Origin: Sneathiella sp. P13V-1
Lineage (GTDB): Bacteria > Pseudomonadota > Alphaproteobacteria > Sneathiellales > Sneathiellaceae
Length of the DNA stretch: 64,000 bases
NCBI RefSeq assembly: GCF_015143595.1
Contig: NZ_WYEU01000002.1
Coordinates: 806,001-870,000, forward strand
Direction of reading: 5' to 3'
How positions within the stretch are numbered: the stretch's first letter is position 1; each line of letters starts with the position of its first letter. A program made the translations under genes and the position numbers. A model generated the notes under the pieces. It made no database searches. It saw nothing but the letters and a program-made list of their open reading frames with translations, and was not told where the DNA came from. This document shows, piece by piece, positions 44,521 to 53,740 of this stretch.

Positions 44521-46590
44521 GTGGGTATATTATTTCGATATCGCGTATTGATACTCGCATTGCTAGGTTGCACTCTTGTGACACTTTTGGTCGTTGCTTC
44601 AGATTTCATTGCATCTTCAGTGATCTATCTGGTTCTTGGAGTTTTCCTTGGAATTATTGTATTTCTGACCATAGATAGGAGCAGCTTTTACTCAGGATCC
44701 AAGCAGTTTTTGGAAGTTCTTGCCCCTACGTTGAACTCACTTAACGAAGGCATTTTGGTTTTCGATAACAAAGACCACCTGACTTACATCAACGACACTT
44801 TTTACAAACTCTCTCCCATGATGTCGGGTCTAATCAAAGTCGGCATGACTAGAGAGGAAGTCGTCAATCTGTATGTAAGCAGAATTGAGGATGAAGATAG
44901 CTTAAGGCGCCTTCAGGAGAACTATGCAGCTTCCAAAAACAATCCAATAGATCGGAATGAGGGGACTGTTGTCAAACTTCCCACTGGCCGCTTTATGTCT
45001 TACACGCAGAAAAAAACACCTTCGGGCGGTTTATTTCTTTTTATTCGTGACATAACTGAAGATGTTGCAAAAAGGGAGACACTTCAATTCCAGAGTGAAC
45101 TTCTGGATATTGTCTATGAGAACCTGCCATTGGGTATTTGTATTCTGGACAAGGAAAACAATATCATCAGCTGGAACAGATCCCTTCAGGATATCACAGG
45201 CTTACAAAATGATGAAATATATAAGGGAAAACCCTATCACCTACACCTTCTTGAGGCATTTGACAGATTTTCAGAAAGCGCATCCACCCCTGAAGAGTTT
45301 GCAGACAGTGTTTTAGCAGCTTTTGAATCAAAATTTCCGACCAGAGCAGAAAGAGTTTTGAAGAATGGAAAAATAGTAGAAATTTATCGTGCGACCCTGG
45401 ACGATGGGCGTAAAATCTGCACCATCACAGATGTAACACTGCAACGCACAACTGATAAAATCCTGAAAGATAGCGAAAAACGCTATCGCGAGATGGTGGA
45501 ACATTCACCAGAAGCTATTTTCGTTCATAAAAACAGCATCGTCATATACGCCAATGACGCAGCGGTAAAATTACTCGAAGCCAAAGATCTTCATGATGTA
45601 ATTGGGACAAAGATAGATCGTTATTTTGCGCACGAAGATCTGGAAAAACTGCAGCATCATCTTTATCAGGACGAAGATCTTGATACCGATACGGATTATC
45701 CAGCTGAAACAGGTCGTATCATCCTCAATAGCGGAGATCTGGTAGATGTTGAGGTTGATTCAACTTCACTTCTCTACGGAAAAAAGCCTGTCTTACAAGT
45801 GATTGTCCGTAATATTTCTGCGCAAAAGAAAACCCAGGAGCTCCTTAAACAAGCGAAAGAAGAAGCGGAGTATGCTGCTCAGCTAAAATCAACCTTCCTC
45901 GCTAATATGAGCCATGAGCTCAGAACCCCACTTAACGCTGTTATTGGATTTTCTGAGATTATCAGGGGACAGATTTTCGGGAAGATTGGATCCCCGAAAT
46001 ATGTCGAATATGCTGATGACATCCACGCCAGCGGGCTGCATCTTCTTGATCTTATCAACGACATTCTGGATCTTTCCAAGGTAGATGCTGGCGGCATGGA
46101 CTTGCTTGAAGAGAAAATTGATGTCTCTGAAATTATTAAAGTCTGTATGAGGATCGCCGAGCCACAAAGGGCGAAATCAGGTGTCTATCTCGAATTCGAG
46201 GAACCGGATACTCACCCTAAAATTCATGCAGACAAGAAGATGCTCAAACAGGTTCTTCTAAACCTGCTCTCTAACGCCTTCAAATTCACCCCACAAGAAG
46301 GAAAAGTAAGTATCAACGTGAAATCAGGTACAGATGGCAGCTTAACAATTACGGTAAGTGATGAAGGGATCGGTATCAAAAAGAATGATATTGAAAAAGC
46401 TCTCACTGCATTTGTGCAGATCGATGGGGAACTCGGACGTAAATATCAAGGTACCGGATTGGGGCTCCCTCTTTCCAAACGTCTGATGGAGTTGCATGGG
46501 GGCACTCTTGACCTGAAAAGTTCCTTTGGCAATGGAACAACTGTGTATCTTTCCTTCCCGGCGGAGCGGGTTTTGACCAAGGCTGCTTGA
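44521..46590 (+). CDS. PAS-domain sensor histidine kinase
   Basis: A 689-residue membrane kinase. Two N-terminal membrane helices (~5-47) with almost no periplasmic loop lead to three PAS-like modules (~60-180, ~195-310 and ~320-440). The H-box is NMSHELRTPLNAVIGFSEII with His465, and the ATPase domain has NLLSNAFKFTP, DEGIGI and GTGLGLPLSKRLMELHGG. The signal is probably cytosolic or within the membrane. No receiver domain or response regulator is nearby, so the partner is unknown; the core is close to DivJ/PleC-type kinases. Start GTG 44521, with AAGGA upstream. Confidence 0.88.
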   Translation: MGILFRYRVLILALLGCTLVTLLVVASDFIASSVIYLVLGVFLGIIVFLTIDRSSFYSGSKQFLEVLAPTLNSLNEGILVFDNKDHLTYINDTFYKLSPMMSGLIKVGMTREEVVNLYVSRIEDEDSLRRLQENYAASKNNPIDRNEGTVVKLPTGRFMSYTQKKTPSGGLFLFIRDITEDVAKRETLQFQSELLDIVYENLPLGICILDKENNIISWNRSLQDITGLQNDEIYKGKPYHLHLLEAFDRFSESASTPEEFADSVLAAFESKFPTRAERVLKNGKIVEIYRATLDDGRKICTITDVTLQRTTDKILKDSEKRYREMVEHSPEAIFVHKNSIVIYANDAAVKLLEAKDLHDVIGTKIDRYFAHEDLEKLQHHLYQDEDLDTDTDYPAETGRIILNSGDLVDVEVDSTSLLYGKKPVLQVIVRNISAQKKTQELLKQAKEEAEYAAQLKSTFLANMSHELRTPLNAVIGFSEIIRGQIFGKIGSPKYVEYADDIHASGLHLLDLINDILDLSKVDAGGMDLLEEKIDVSEIIKVCMRIAEPQRAKSGVYLEFEEPDTHPKIHADKKMLKQVLLNLLSNAFKFTPQEGKVSINVKSGTDGSLTITVSDEGIGIKKNDIEKALTAFVQIDGELGRKYQGTGLGLPLSKRLMELHGGTLDLKSSFGNGTTVYLSFPAERVLTKAA

Positions 46591-46681
46591 TCGGCCCAAA
46601 ATAATTCTATATTGTTTGACGCAAATCATTTAACGAATTGCAGAACATATCTGGAAAAGATATGTCTCACAGGAGGTTCAG

Positions 46682-47440
46682 GTGCGTCTCGAAAACAAAA
46701 CAGCGGTTATCACGGGTGCAGGATCAGGCTTTGGTGAAGGTATGGCTTTACGCTTTGCTGAAGAAGGGGCAAAAGTTGTTGTCAGTGACATTAATGGGGA
46801 TGCAGCAAAGCGCGTTGCGGATGATATCATCGCAAAAGGTGGTCAGGCGATTGCTGATGTTACTGATGTAACGGATGCCGCACAGGTGCAGGCAATGACG
46901 GACAACAGCCTGAAAAACTATGGCAGCCTGGATATTCTGGTGAATAATGCGGGAATGCCACAACGCAATGCGCCGATGCTGGAAACTGACGAAGCAACTT
47001 TCCAGAAAATCTATGATGTAAACGTAAAAAGCATCTTCTTCACTACAAAATCAGTTGTTCCTGTTATGCAGGAACAAAAAGGTGGAAATATTCTAAATAT
47101 CGCCTCTACAGCAGCCTTGAGCCCCCGTCCCGGCCTTGTCTGGTACAATTCCAGTAAAGGCGCAGTAGTGACCATGACTAAAGCTATGGCTGTTGAATTG
47201 GCCCCTCAGCAGATCCGTGTGAATGCACTGTGTCCTGTAATCGCAATGACCGGCATGACTGTAGAATTTATGGGCGGTGAAGATACTCCAGAAATCCGGG
47301 AAAAATTCCAGTCAACCATTCCGCTTGGACGTATGAACACACCGCGGGATCTAGCAAATGCTGCCTTGTACCTAACATCTGACGAAGCCTCGTTCATTAC
47401 AGGCGTGGCGATGGAAGTTGACGGCGGTCGTTGCATCTAA
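46682..47440 (+). CDS. SDR family oxidoreductase (glucose/alcohol dehydrogenase-like)
   Basis: A 252-residue classical SDR: VITGAGSGFGEGMALRFAEE, NNAGMP, Ser in NIASTAALSPRPG, YNSSK as YxxxK and a C-terminal FITGVAMEVDGGRCI. It uses NAD(P) on an unknown alcohol or ketone. AGGAGG lies 6 bases before GTG 46682. It is monocistronic, with its own terminator downstream. Confidence 0.9.
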   Translation: MRLENKTAVITGAGSGFGEGMALRFAEEGAKVVVSDINGDAAKRVADDIIAKGGQAIADVTDVTDAAQVQAMTDNSLKNYGSLDILVNNAGMPQRNAPMLETDEATFQKIYDVNVKSIFFTTKSVVPVMQEQKGGNILNIASTAALSPRPGLVWYNSSKGAVVTMTKAMAVELAPQQIRVNALCPVIAMTGMTVEFMGGEDTPEIREKFQSTIPLGRMNTPRDLANAALYLTSDEASFITGVAMEVDGGRCI

Positions 47441-47460
47441 TAACGGATCATATTCTCGAA

Positions 47461-47490
47461 AAAGCGGGCCATGTGATGGTCCGCTTTTTT
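47461..47490 (+). terminator. Terminator of the SDR gene
   Basis: AAAGCGGGCC, 7-base loop, GGTCCGCTTTTTT: ten pairs including one G-T, with a run of six or more T. Confidence 0.85.
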
Positions 47491-47786
47491 TATTTTCGAC
47501 TATTTGATCTGATCATAGGACTTCAAGGGTAAAGCCTGAATAAAGATCACAAGATCCACAACGTAGTTATAAAAAATAGTAGGACAGAAGGTCAGTATTG
47601 TCCCCAAGTGAACTGGATCTGAACCAAGTGAAGCGAAGCTAGAAGAAAGCCCTGCTTTTCTAAACCTGTTGTTTATGAATCCAAAGAAGCCTGAATTTCA
47701 GGAGCAATTGAATAAAATGCAAACACCTTTGCTATCTGGGACAATTTTGCAATCCAACAGTGCACAGTAGTAATGTCTACTATCAT
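47491..47786. other. Gene-free stretch bounded by two terminators
   Basis: These ~300 bases between the SDR terminator and a second rightward terminator contain no gene I can support. A 31-codon rightward frame begins ATG at about 47674 (MNPKKPEFQEQLNK) and is open upstream without a start. The second terminator implies a separate rightward transcript, perhaps a small RNA. Confidence 0.4.
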
Positions 47787-47822
47787 CACCCGTTGTCTAG
47801 ATGAGCTAGCGGGTGTTTTTTT
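47787..47822 (+). terminator. Second rightward terminator, no annotated gene upstream
   Basis: CACCCG pairs with CGGGTG, with inner CTAG/CTAG pairing, followed by seven T. It lies 68 bases ahead of the Lrp/AsnC effector gene and about 300 bases beyond the SDR terminator. Confidence 0.7.
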
Positions 47823-47890
47823 GTTTCAGAACGAGTTTGTTTTATCTAAGTTAGAGGCCGGTTCAACAAACGGTTAAACGAGGTAGATCG

Positions 47891-48133
47891 GTGCAGACTA
47901 TATTTATCATGGTGAAATGTGAGCTTGGAAAGGCTTATGAAGTCGCTAATCGCTGTGTTGAACAGGTTGAAAATGTATCTGAAGTCTATTCTGTATCAGG
48001 TAAATACGACCTGATGGTCAAATGTTTCCTGGAGGACGATCAGGATATCGGCCACTTTGTGAATGAACAAATTCAGACTCTACCCCACATCAAAGATACT
48101 TTTACTATGATCACATTTAAGGCGTTTGCATAA
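47891..48133 (+). CDS. Stand-alone Lrp/AsnC ligand-binding (RAM) domain protein
   Basis: An 80-residue protein consisting only of the alpha-beta sandwich effector domain of Lrp/AsnC: FIMVKCELGKAYEVANRCVE, VSEVYSVSGKYDLMVKC and a closing TFTMITFKAF. There is no HTH. Such SL-RAM proteins are oligomeric and bind amino acids; they may modulate full-length Lrp proteins. GAGG precedes GTG 47891. Confidence 0.8.
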   Translation: MQTIFIMVKCELGKAYEVANRCVEQVENVSEVYSVSGKYDLMVKCFLEDDQDIGHFVNEQIQTLPHIKDTFTMITFKAFA

Positions 48134-48738
48134 CTATTACTGGAATTGACTACATTCAGGTTATGCTCAATGGGTTAAATTGTTACATTTGATTCTCTTT
48201 CTGACATTCAGATCGTTACAAATAATGGCTCATCAGTAGTAAAATGTGATGACGTCAAAAAAAATTCATAAAGGTCACTATAAGGAAATAAGAGTTAATC
48301 CGTCTTTCCTATGATTTCTTTTTCGCCCTACGACCATATTCGAATACACCGATGGTAGAATAATCTAGAATGTTAGTTGCCAACTTGGGTTCCGGCGTTC
48401 AGCAAATTTTTTTCATTATGTTTTTCATAGCCTTAGGCAACGTGAAAAAGATTCACAATCATACCGTTAAGTTGATATAAACCAATTTCAGGATTTTAGG
48501 AATATCCACTAAATTTGAAATAACATGCAATTAGTATACTTATTCTAATGTGCCTAAAGTCTTAATTCCAACAGATACACTACATTACAAATGTAATTAT
48601 TTGTAACATTAGAATATATAAATTAACTCACTGGTAATAATTTCCTGTTTTCTTGTGCCTCGGAAAACGAGGGGAAACCCCTTGTCACTGTTACTTAAAT
48701 GGGCAAATGCCTTTCTTTGCGTGATGAAGGAAAATCAA
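48134..48738. other. Gene-free AT-rich stretch upstream of the diguanylate cyclase
   Basis: About 600 bases with no convincing gene on either strand. It is AT-rich, holds two nested inverted repeats (48541-48616) and, closer to the cyclase, small hairpins CCTCG/CGAGG and GGGGAAACCCC (about 48657-48682). The cyclase mRNA may therefore have a long 5' leader. It does not match the c-di-GMP-I riboswitch pattern that I know. Confidence 0.45.
48541..48616. repeat. Nested inverted repeats
   Basis: Outer arms TATTCTAATGT (48541-48551) and ACATTAGAATA (48606-48616) are perfect 11-bp complements 54 bases apart. Inside the right part, TTACAAAT (48585-48592) and ATTTGTAA (48599-48606) are perfect 8-bp complements 6 bases apart. 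They could form alternative stems in RNA or be sites for a dimeric regulator. Confidence 0.8.
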
Positions 48739-49782
48739 ATGGGTGTTACATACAGCTTTAAAAAAGCCGCCCTGAATGCACAGAAAACGATGGCGCTTCT
48801 AGAGGATCGAAAGATCAAGAAGATCCCACAGAATTTTACTATCTGGTTTGAGTATCTCAGCGACGAAAACCCTGAAATCAAGGAAGTCGTTAATCGATTG
48901 ATCGCGGAGCGTGGCAAGTTTAATGATGAAGTCGCGCAGCAGATCTACAATGAATTCTTCTCGCATGAGAAAGAAAGCAAACAGATCCGCGAAACCAATC
49001 GCCTCATGCAGCAATCCATGGAAACGCTGCTTCGGGAAATTCGCTGTTCAAGTAATGGCCTGACAAACTACGAAGAAACTTTGGAAAATTTTGCAGGAAG
49101 TGCAGAAGGATCCAGCGTAGATGAAATGCAGCATATGGTCGCTCGCGTAATTAATGAAACGCGCCAAATGTCTGCTCAATCTAAGATACTAAATGAAAGC
49201 CTCAATCAGGCTTCTGCAGAAATCGATATTCTTCGGGAAAAACTCGAAACAATTGAGCATGAAAATCTAACAGACTCCCTCACCGGAATTGCCAATCGCA
49301 AGCGGTTTGATATGGTTTTGGAAGAATATAGTGAACGAAGCAAAAACGGCGACACAAGCATGTGTCTTGTAATGTCTGATATTGATCACTTTAAGAAATT
49401 CAACGACGACCACGGACACCTTTTTGGTGATCAGGTTCTAAAGCTGGTAGCGCAAACCTTACATAATGGCATCAATGAAATTGGTATAGCAGCGCGTTAC
49501 GGCGGTGAAGAATTTGGCATTATCCTGCCAGAGACAAATATCAATAAAGCCATTCGCCTCGCCGATGAATTACGTGAAAGCGTTTCAAGCAAGAAACTAG
49601 TGAAACGGAATACTGGTACAAATGTCGGGAAAATCACCATGTCATTCGGCGTTGCACAGTTCGATCCGAAGGAAAGCATTAATGACTTCGTCTCCCGTGC
49701 TGATCAGGCACTTTATTGTGCTAAGGCTGCTGGCAGAAACCAGGTTAAAACATTTAATAGTTCAATGCAGATATCTGCGTAA
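48739..49782 (+). CDS. Diguanylate cyclase with N-terminal helical region
   Basis: A 347-residue protein. The first ~175 residues are helical and partly coiled-coil, with no known sensor. The GGDEF domain (~180-347) has DSLTGIANRKRF, MSDIDHFKKFNDDHGH and the intact active site GGEEF (255-259), so c-di-GMP synthesis is expected. No RxxD inhibitory site lies five residues before it. ATG 48739 is chosen for AAGGA 7 bases upstream; the frame reaches back to 48655. It lies after a long gene-free stretch with nested inverted repeats. Confidence 0.85.
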   Translation: MGVTYSFKKAALNAQKTMALLEDRKIKKIPQNFTIWFEYLSDENPEIKEVVNRLIAERGKFNDEVAQQIYNEFFSHEKESKQIRETNRLMQQSMETLLREIRCSSNGLTNYEETLENFAGSAEGSSVDEMQHMVARVINETRQMSAQSKILNESLNQASAEIDILREKLETIEHENLTDSLTGIANRKRFDMVLEEYSERSKNGDTSMCLVMSDIDHFKKFNDDHGHLFGDQVLKLVAQTLHNGINEIGIAARYGGEEFGIILPETNINKAIRLADELRESVSSKKLVKRNTGTNVGKITMSFGVAQFDPKESINDFVSRADQALYCAKAAGRNQVKTFNSSMQISA

Positions 49783-49814
49783 TCAGCCATAATCAGACTT
49801 CGAAACAACATTAA

Positions 49815-49848
49815 AATCAGTTACCATCCGGTAGCTGATTTTTTTTGA
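49815..49848 (+). terminator. Terminator of the diguanylate cyclase gene
   Basis: AATCAGTTACC, loop ATCC, GGTAGCTGATT with one G-T pair, followed by seven or more T. Confidence 0.85.
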
Positions 49849-49951
49849 TCTTCTTCGATGCGATACATTTTTTCATATTTTTTGAATTTTTTTGTATTAC
49901 ATTGATCCTAATTAATGCTAGATAAAAATAAAGATGGAGGGAGCAATCCAT

Positions 49952-50722
49952 ATGAGTTTTGAAACAATCAAATTCGAAATCGATCAGGGTGTTGCAAAAA
50001 TTACTCTAAATCGTCCTGAAAAGATGAATACTTTCAATGGGAAGATGTTCGACGAGCTTCGGGACATTATGCCAAAATTGGAAGGTGATGATGTCCGCGC
50101 TGTTCTGATCACTGGCGAAGGCCGTGCATTTGGTGCCGGTGCTGATCTTTCAGATGGTGACGGCCTTGATGTTCGTGAGGCGCTTAGCAAAAACTACAAT
50201 CCACTTATTCGATTCCTGACGAGCTTGGAAAAGCCGGTTATCAGTGCAGTAAATGGGCCAGCCGCAGGTGCAAGCGTTTCTTTGGCGTTAGCTGCTGATA
50301 TCTGTCTTGCTGCCAAGTCTGCATATTTCCTTCAGGCCTTCTGCCATATCGGTCTTGTACCTGATGCGGGTGGTACCTACTTCCTGCCACGCAAGGTTGG
50401 CATGGCCAAAGCAATGGGCATGGCCCTACTTGGCGATAAGATCCCAGCGGAACAGGCTGAAGATATGGGTCTGATTTGGAAAGTCTGTGAAGATGATGCT
50501 CTTATGACAGAAGCTACCGAATTAGCAGCAAGATTTGCAAAAGGCCCTACTAAAGGTCTTGGCATGATCAAAAAAGCTATTCGTGCAGGCGTGACTAATA
50601 CAATGGATGATCAGCTTGATCTTGAAGTTGATCTGCAGGAAGCCGCTTCAAACACAGATGACTTCAAAGAAGGTGTTCTGGCTTTCGCTCAAAAACGCGC
50701 CCCGAATTTCACAGGTAAGTAA
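49952..50722 (+). CDS. paaG: 2-(1,2-epoxy-1,2-dihydrophenyl)acetyl-CoA isomerase PaaG
   Basis: A 256-residue crotonase: ITLNRPEKMNTF, the oxyanion element GRAFGAGADLSDG, VNGPAAGASVSLALAADICL and FCHIGLVPDAGGTYFLPRKV, whose Asp is the PaaG/ECI-type base. PaaG turns ring-1,2-epoxyphenylacetyl-CoA into the oxepin form before ring opening. Gene context (paaI, paaJ, paaK) supports this. GGGAG lies 8 bases ahead of ATG 49952; an ATG at 49934 sits inside the ribosome site. Confidence 0.88.
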   Translation: MSFETIKFEIDQGVAKITLNRPEKMNTFNGKMFDELRDIMPKLEGDDVRAVLITGEGRAFGAGADLSDGDGLDVREALSKNYNPLIRFLTSLEKPVISAVNGPAAGASVSLALAADICLAAKSAYFLQAFCHIGLVPDAGGTYFLPRKVGMAKAMGMALLGDKIPAEQAEDMGLIWKVCEDDALMTEATELAARFAKGPTKGLGMIKKAIRAGVTNTMDDQLDLEVDLQEAASNTDDFKEGVLAFAQKRAPNFTGK

Positions 50723-50724
50723 TA

Positions 50725-51192
50725 GTGACTGAAATAACGTACCTTTCTGCGCAGGAACTGGCAGAAAAGGTGTCCGAGGCCATGTATGCAGATGATCTGG
50801 CCTCGCAGCACCTTGGAATTACCCTGGATGAAATTGGACCAGGGACAGCAACAATGTCCATGTTGGTGACAGATGTTATGCTAAATGGCCATAAAACGTG
50901 TCATGGTGGATATATCTTTACATTGGCAGATACGGCCTTCGCCTTTGCGTGCAATGCCTGCAATCAAAATACCGTAGCCGGTGCCGCACAGATTAACTAC
51001 CTGAAAGCTGTTCCAAATGGCACGCGTATGATTGCCAAAGCCGTTGAAATCAACCGTACCAAACGGACGGGTTTATATGATATATCGGTCACGGATCAGG
51101 ACGGCAATTTGGTTGCCTCTTTCCGTGGGAATTCTCACACAATTAAAGGTCAGCGGATCCCTGGCCTTGAAGCAAAAGAAGAAGAAAAATGA
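50725..51192 (+). CDS. paaI: Hydroxyphenylacetyl-CoA thioesterase PaaI
   Basis: A 155-residue hotdog-fold thioesterase. MLNGHKTCHGGYIFTLADTA covers the PaaI active-site helix with Asp, and NQNTVAGAAQINYLKAVPNG the second half. PaaI removes dead-end ring-hydroxylated phenylacetyl-CoA esters. It starts at GTG 50725, 2 bases after paaG, and its end overlaps paaJ by 4 bases. Confidence 0.88.
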   Translation: MTEITYLSAQELAEKVSEAMYADDLASQHLGITLDEIGPGTATMSMLVTDVMLNGHKTCHGGYIFTLADTAFAFACNACNQNTVAGAAQINYLKAVPNGTRMIAKAVEINRTKRTGLYDISVTDQDGNLVASFRGNSHTIKGQRIPGLEAKEEEK

Positions 51193-52391
51193 AAAACGTA
51201 TTTATTTGCGATGCAATTCGTACTCCTATTGGCCGTTATGGCGGCTCTCTTTCTCAGGTGCGCACAGATGACTTGGGTGCGGTGCCGTTGAAAGCTCTGA
51301 TGGAGCGTAACGCAAATGTCGATTGGTCAAAAGTTGACGACGTTCTTTACGGTAATGCCAATCAGGCTGGTGAAGATAACCGTAACGTGGCCCGGATGAG
51401 CTCCCTACTCGCAGGTCTGCCAACAGACGTTCCGGGTGCAACAGTAAACCGCCTTTGTGGCTCCGGTCTTGATGCGACCGCGGGTGCTGCCCGTCAGATC
51501 ATGACTGGTGAAGCTGAACTAACAATCTCAGGCGGTGTTGAAAGCATGAGCCGCGCGCCATTTGTGATGGGCAAGGCCACATCCGCTTTCAGCCGCAATG
51601 CAGAAATTTATGACACAACAATCGGCTGGCGCTTTGTCAACAAACTGATGAAGGAACAGTATGGCACTGACAGTATGCCAGAAACCGCTGAAAATGTTGC
51701 AGATGACTATGGTGTCAACCGTGAAGATCAGGATCTGTTCGCTTTACGTAGTCAGGAAAAAGCCGCCGCGGCACAAGCAAACGGAAATCTGGCAGAAGAA
51801 ATTACTGCGGTAACAATCCCGCAGCGCAAAGGCGATGCCATCATTGTCGATAAGGATGAGCATCCACGTGCGACCACCATCGAAAAACTGGCCGCTCTTC
51901 GTCCGATTGTCCGTCCTGATGGTACTGTTACTGCGGGTAACGCTTCTGGTGTGAACGATGGTGCGTGTGCACTGCTGCTGGCATCTGAACAGGCCATTAA
52001 AGATTATTCATTGACACCTAAAGCCCGCGTTATTGCAACTGCGGTTGCAGGCGTGCCACCGCGCATCATGGGCATCGGCCCTGCTCCAGCATCACAGAAA
52101 GTTCTGAAACTTGCAGGTCTTTCCATTGATGACATGGATGTCATTGAACTTAATGAAGCGTTTGCAGCACAAGGACTTGCTGTAACACGTGAACTTGGAA
52201 TTGCTGACGATGACCCTAGGGTCAATCCACAAGGCGGTGCGATTGCACTTGGCCACCCATTGGGTATGTCAGGCGCACGTCTTGCGACGACGGCAACTTA
52301 TCAACTGCAAAGAAATGGCGGTCGCTACGCCCTCTGCACCATGTGTATTGGTGTGGGGCAAGGCATCGCCATGATTATTGAAAAGGCCTAA
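51189..52391 (+). CDS. paaJ: 3-oxoadipyl-CoA thiolase PaaJ/PcaF
   Basis: A 400-residue thiolase. The nucleophilic Cys is in VNRLCGSGLDA, with the His in GHPLGMSGARLA and the second Cys in CTMCIGVGQG; GGVESMSRAPFVMGKA is the usual loop. It splits 3-oxoadipyl-CoA into succinyl-CoA and acetyl-CoA, the last step of phenylacetate breakdown. The start overlaps paaI. Confidence 0.9.
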   Translation: MKNVFICDAIRTPIGRYGGSLSQVRTDDLGAVPLKALMERNANVDWSKVDDVLYGNANQAGEDNRNVARMSSLLAGLPTDVPGATVNRLCGSGLDATAGAARQIMTGEAELTISGGVESMSRAPFVMGKATSAFSRNAEIYDTTIGWRFVNKLMKEQYGTDSMPETAENVADDYGVNREDQDLFALRSQEKAAAAQANGNLAEEITAVTIPQRKGDAIIVDKDEHPRATTIEKLAALRPIVRPDGTVTAGNASGVNDGACALLLASEQAIKDYSLTPKARVIATAVAGVPPRIMGIGPAPASQKVLKLAGLSIDDMDVIELNEAFAAQGLAVTRELGIADDDPRVNPQGGAIALGHPLGMSGARLATTATYQLQRNGGRYALCTMCIGVGQGIAMIIEKA

Positions 52392-52423
52392 CAAAGAGCC
52401 TTAGAAAGAGTTTGGGAGGAAGT

Positions 52424-53725
52424 ATGAGCCGTTTAACCCCACCAAAGAAAGACGATCTGGATCCTATTGAATATGCAAGCCGGGACGAAATCTCGGCATT
52501 GCAACTGGAACGTTTGCAATGGTCTGTGAACCACGCTTACGAAAATGTTGCCATGTTCAAAGAACGTTTTGATGAAAATGGTGTTCATCCATCTGACATC
52601 AAGACACTGGAAGATCTAAGTAAGATGCCTTTCTGTAAAAAGCAGGATCTTCGCGACAACTATCCTTTTGGATTGTTTGCAGTTCCTCGCTCTGAAGTGG
52701 TTCGTCTCCATGCTTCCTCTGGAACGACAGGCCGTGCAACTGTTGTTGGTTACACCCAAAGTGATATTGATAACTGGGCTGACCTTGTTGCACGCTCTAT
52801 CCGGGCGGCAGGTGGCACACGCGACCATATGGTTCATGTGACATATGGATATGGCTTATTTACAGGTGGCCTTGGCGCCCATTATGGTGCGGAACGCCTT
52901 GGATGTACCGTCGTCCCCATGTCGGGCGGTCAAACTGAACGCCAGGTTCAGATCATTCAGGATTTCCAACCTGAAATTATCATGGTCACCCCATCTTACA
53001 TGATGGCCTTGGCCGAAGAATTTCATCGCCAAGGCATTGATCCACGTTCCTCTTCCCTCAAAGCTGGTATTTTTGGGGCAGAGCCATGGAGTGAAGGCAT
53101 GCGCGACCAAATCGAAAGCGCGTTTGATATTGACGCCTTGGATATCTATGGCCTGTCAGAGGTTATGGGACCCGGTGTTGCCAGTGAATGTCTGGAAACA
53201 AAAGATGGTCTGACTATTTGGGAAGATCATTTCTACCCGGAAATCATTGATCCGGAAACGGGTGATGTTCTGCCAGACGGTGAAAAAGGTGAGCTTGTCT
53301 TCACATCTCTTACCAAAGAAGCTTTCCCGGTTATTCGTTATCGTACAGGTGACCTGACACGCTTGCTCCCGGGAACAGCGCGTTCCATGCGCCGGATTGA
53401 AAAAATTACAGGCCGTGTGGATGATATGTTGATTATCCGCGGCGTGAACCTCTTCCCTAGCCATGTTGAAGATCTAGTCGTTGCAACGGAAGGTTTAACT
53501 GCTCATTATGTGTTGGAAGTAACACGTGAAGGAATTCTGGATGAGTTGACCATCCGCGTTGAAAAAGATCCTGTTGCCCCTGCAGATGATAGCGCGGCTG
53601 GATATCTTCAGAAACGCATTAAGGGTGTTCTTGGTGTTTCAACAAAAGTAATCTTGTGTGATCCAGGTGAAGTAGAGCGTTCAGTTGGCAAGGCGAAAAG
53701 GGTAATTGATCGCCGAAACCTCTAA
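52424..53725 (+). CDS. paaK: Phenylacetate-CoA ligase PaaK
   Basis: A 433-residue AMP-forming acyl-CoA synthetase. The P-loop is SSGTTGRATVVGYT, with YGLSEVMGPGVA and RYRTGDLTRLLPG, and the C-terminal hinge/Lys region includes DDMLIIRGVNLFPSHVE. It activates phenylacetate to phenylacetyl-CoA, the first step of the route. GGGAGGAAG precedes ATG 52424. It ends the paaGIJK operon; paaABCDE, paaZ, paaH and paaF are not in this window. Confidence 0.92.
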   Translation: MSRLTPPKKDDLDPIEYASRDEISALQLERLQWSVNHAYENVAMFKERFDENGVHPSDIKTLEDLSKMPFCKKQDLRDNYPFGLFAVPRSEVVRLHASSGTTGRATVVGYTQSDIDNWADLVARSIRAAGGTRDHMVHVTYGYGLFTGGLGAHYGAERLGCTVVPMSGGQTERQVQIIQDFQPEIIMVTPSYMMALAEEFHRQGIDPRSSSLKAGIFGAEPWSEGMRDQIESAFDIDALDIYGLSEVMGPGVASECLETKDGLTIWEDHFYPEIIDPETGDVLPDGEKGELVFTSLTKEAFPVIRYRTGDLTRLLPGTARSMRRIEKITGRVDDMLIIRGVNLFPSHVEDLVVATEGLTAHYVLEVTREGILDELTIRVEKDPVAPADDSAAGYLQKRIKGVLGVSTKVILCDPGEVERSVGKAKRVIDRRNL

Positions 53726-53740
53726 CAGATAGGCGATAAA

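Noticed and set aside
44340-44609. 89-codon leftward frame across the start of the histidine kinase
   Set aside because: It overlaps the membrane segment of the kinase on the opposite strand and has no conserved features.
47660-47770. Small protein MNPKKPEFQEQLNK... (31 codons)
   Set aside because: The frame is open upstream without a start, and there is no clear ribosome site; it is kept only as a possibility within the unexplained transcript.
48650-48738. c-di-GMP riboswitch upstream of the diguanylate cyclase
   Set aside because: Small hairpins are present, but the conserved GEMM-I core elements and tetraloop are not; the repeats further upstream also do not fit GEMM.
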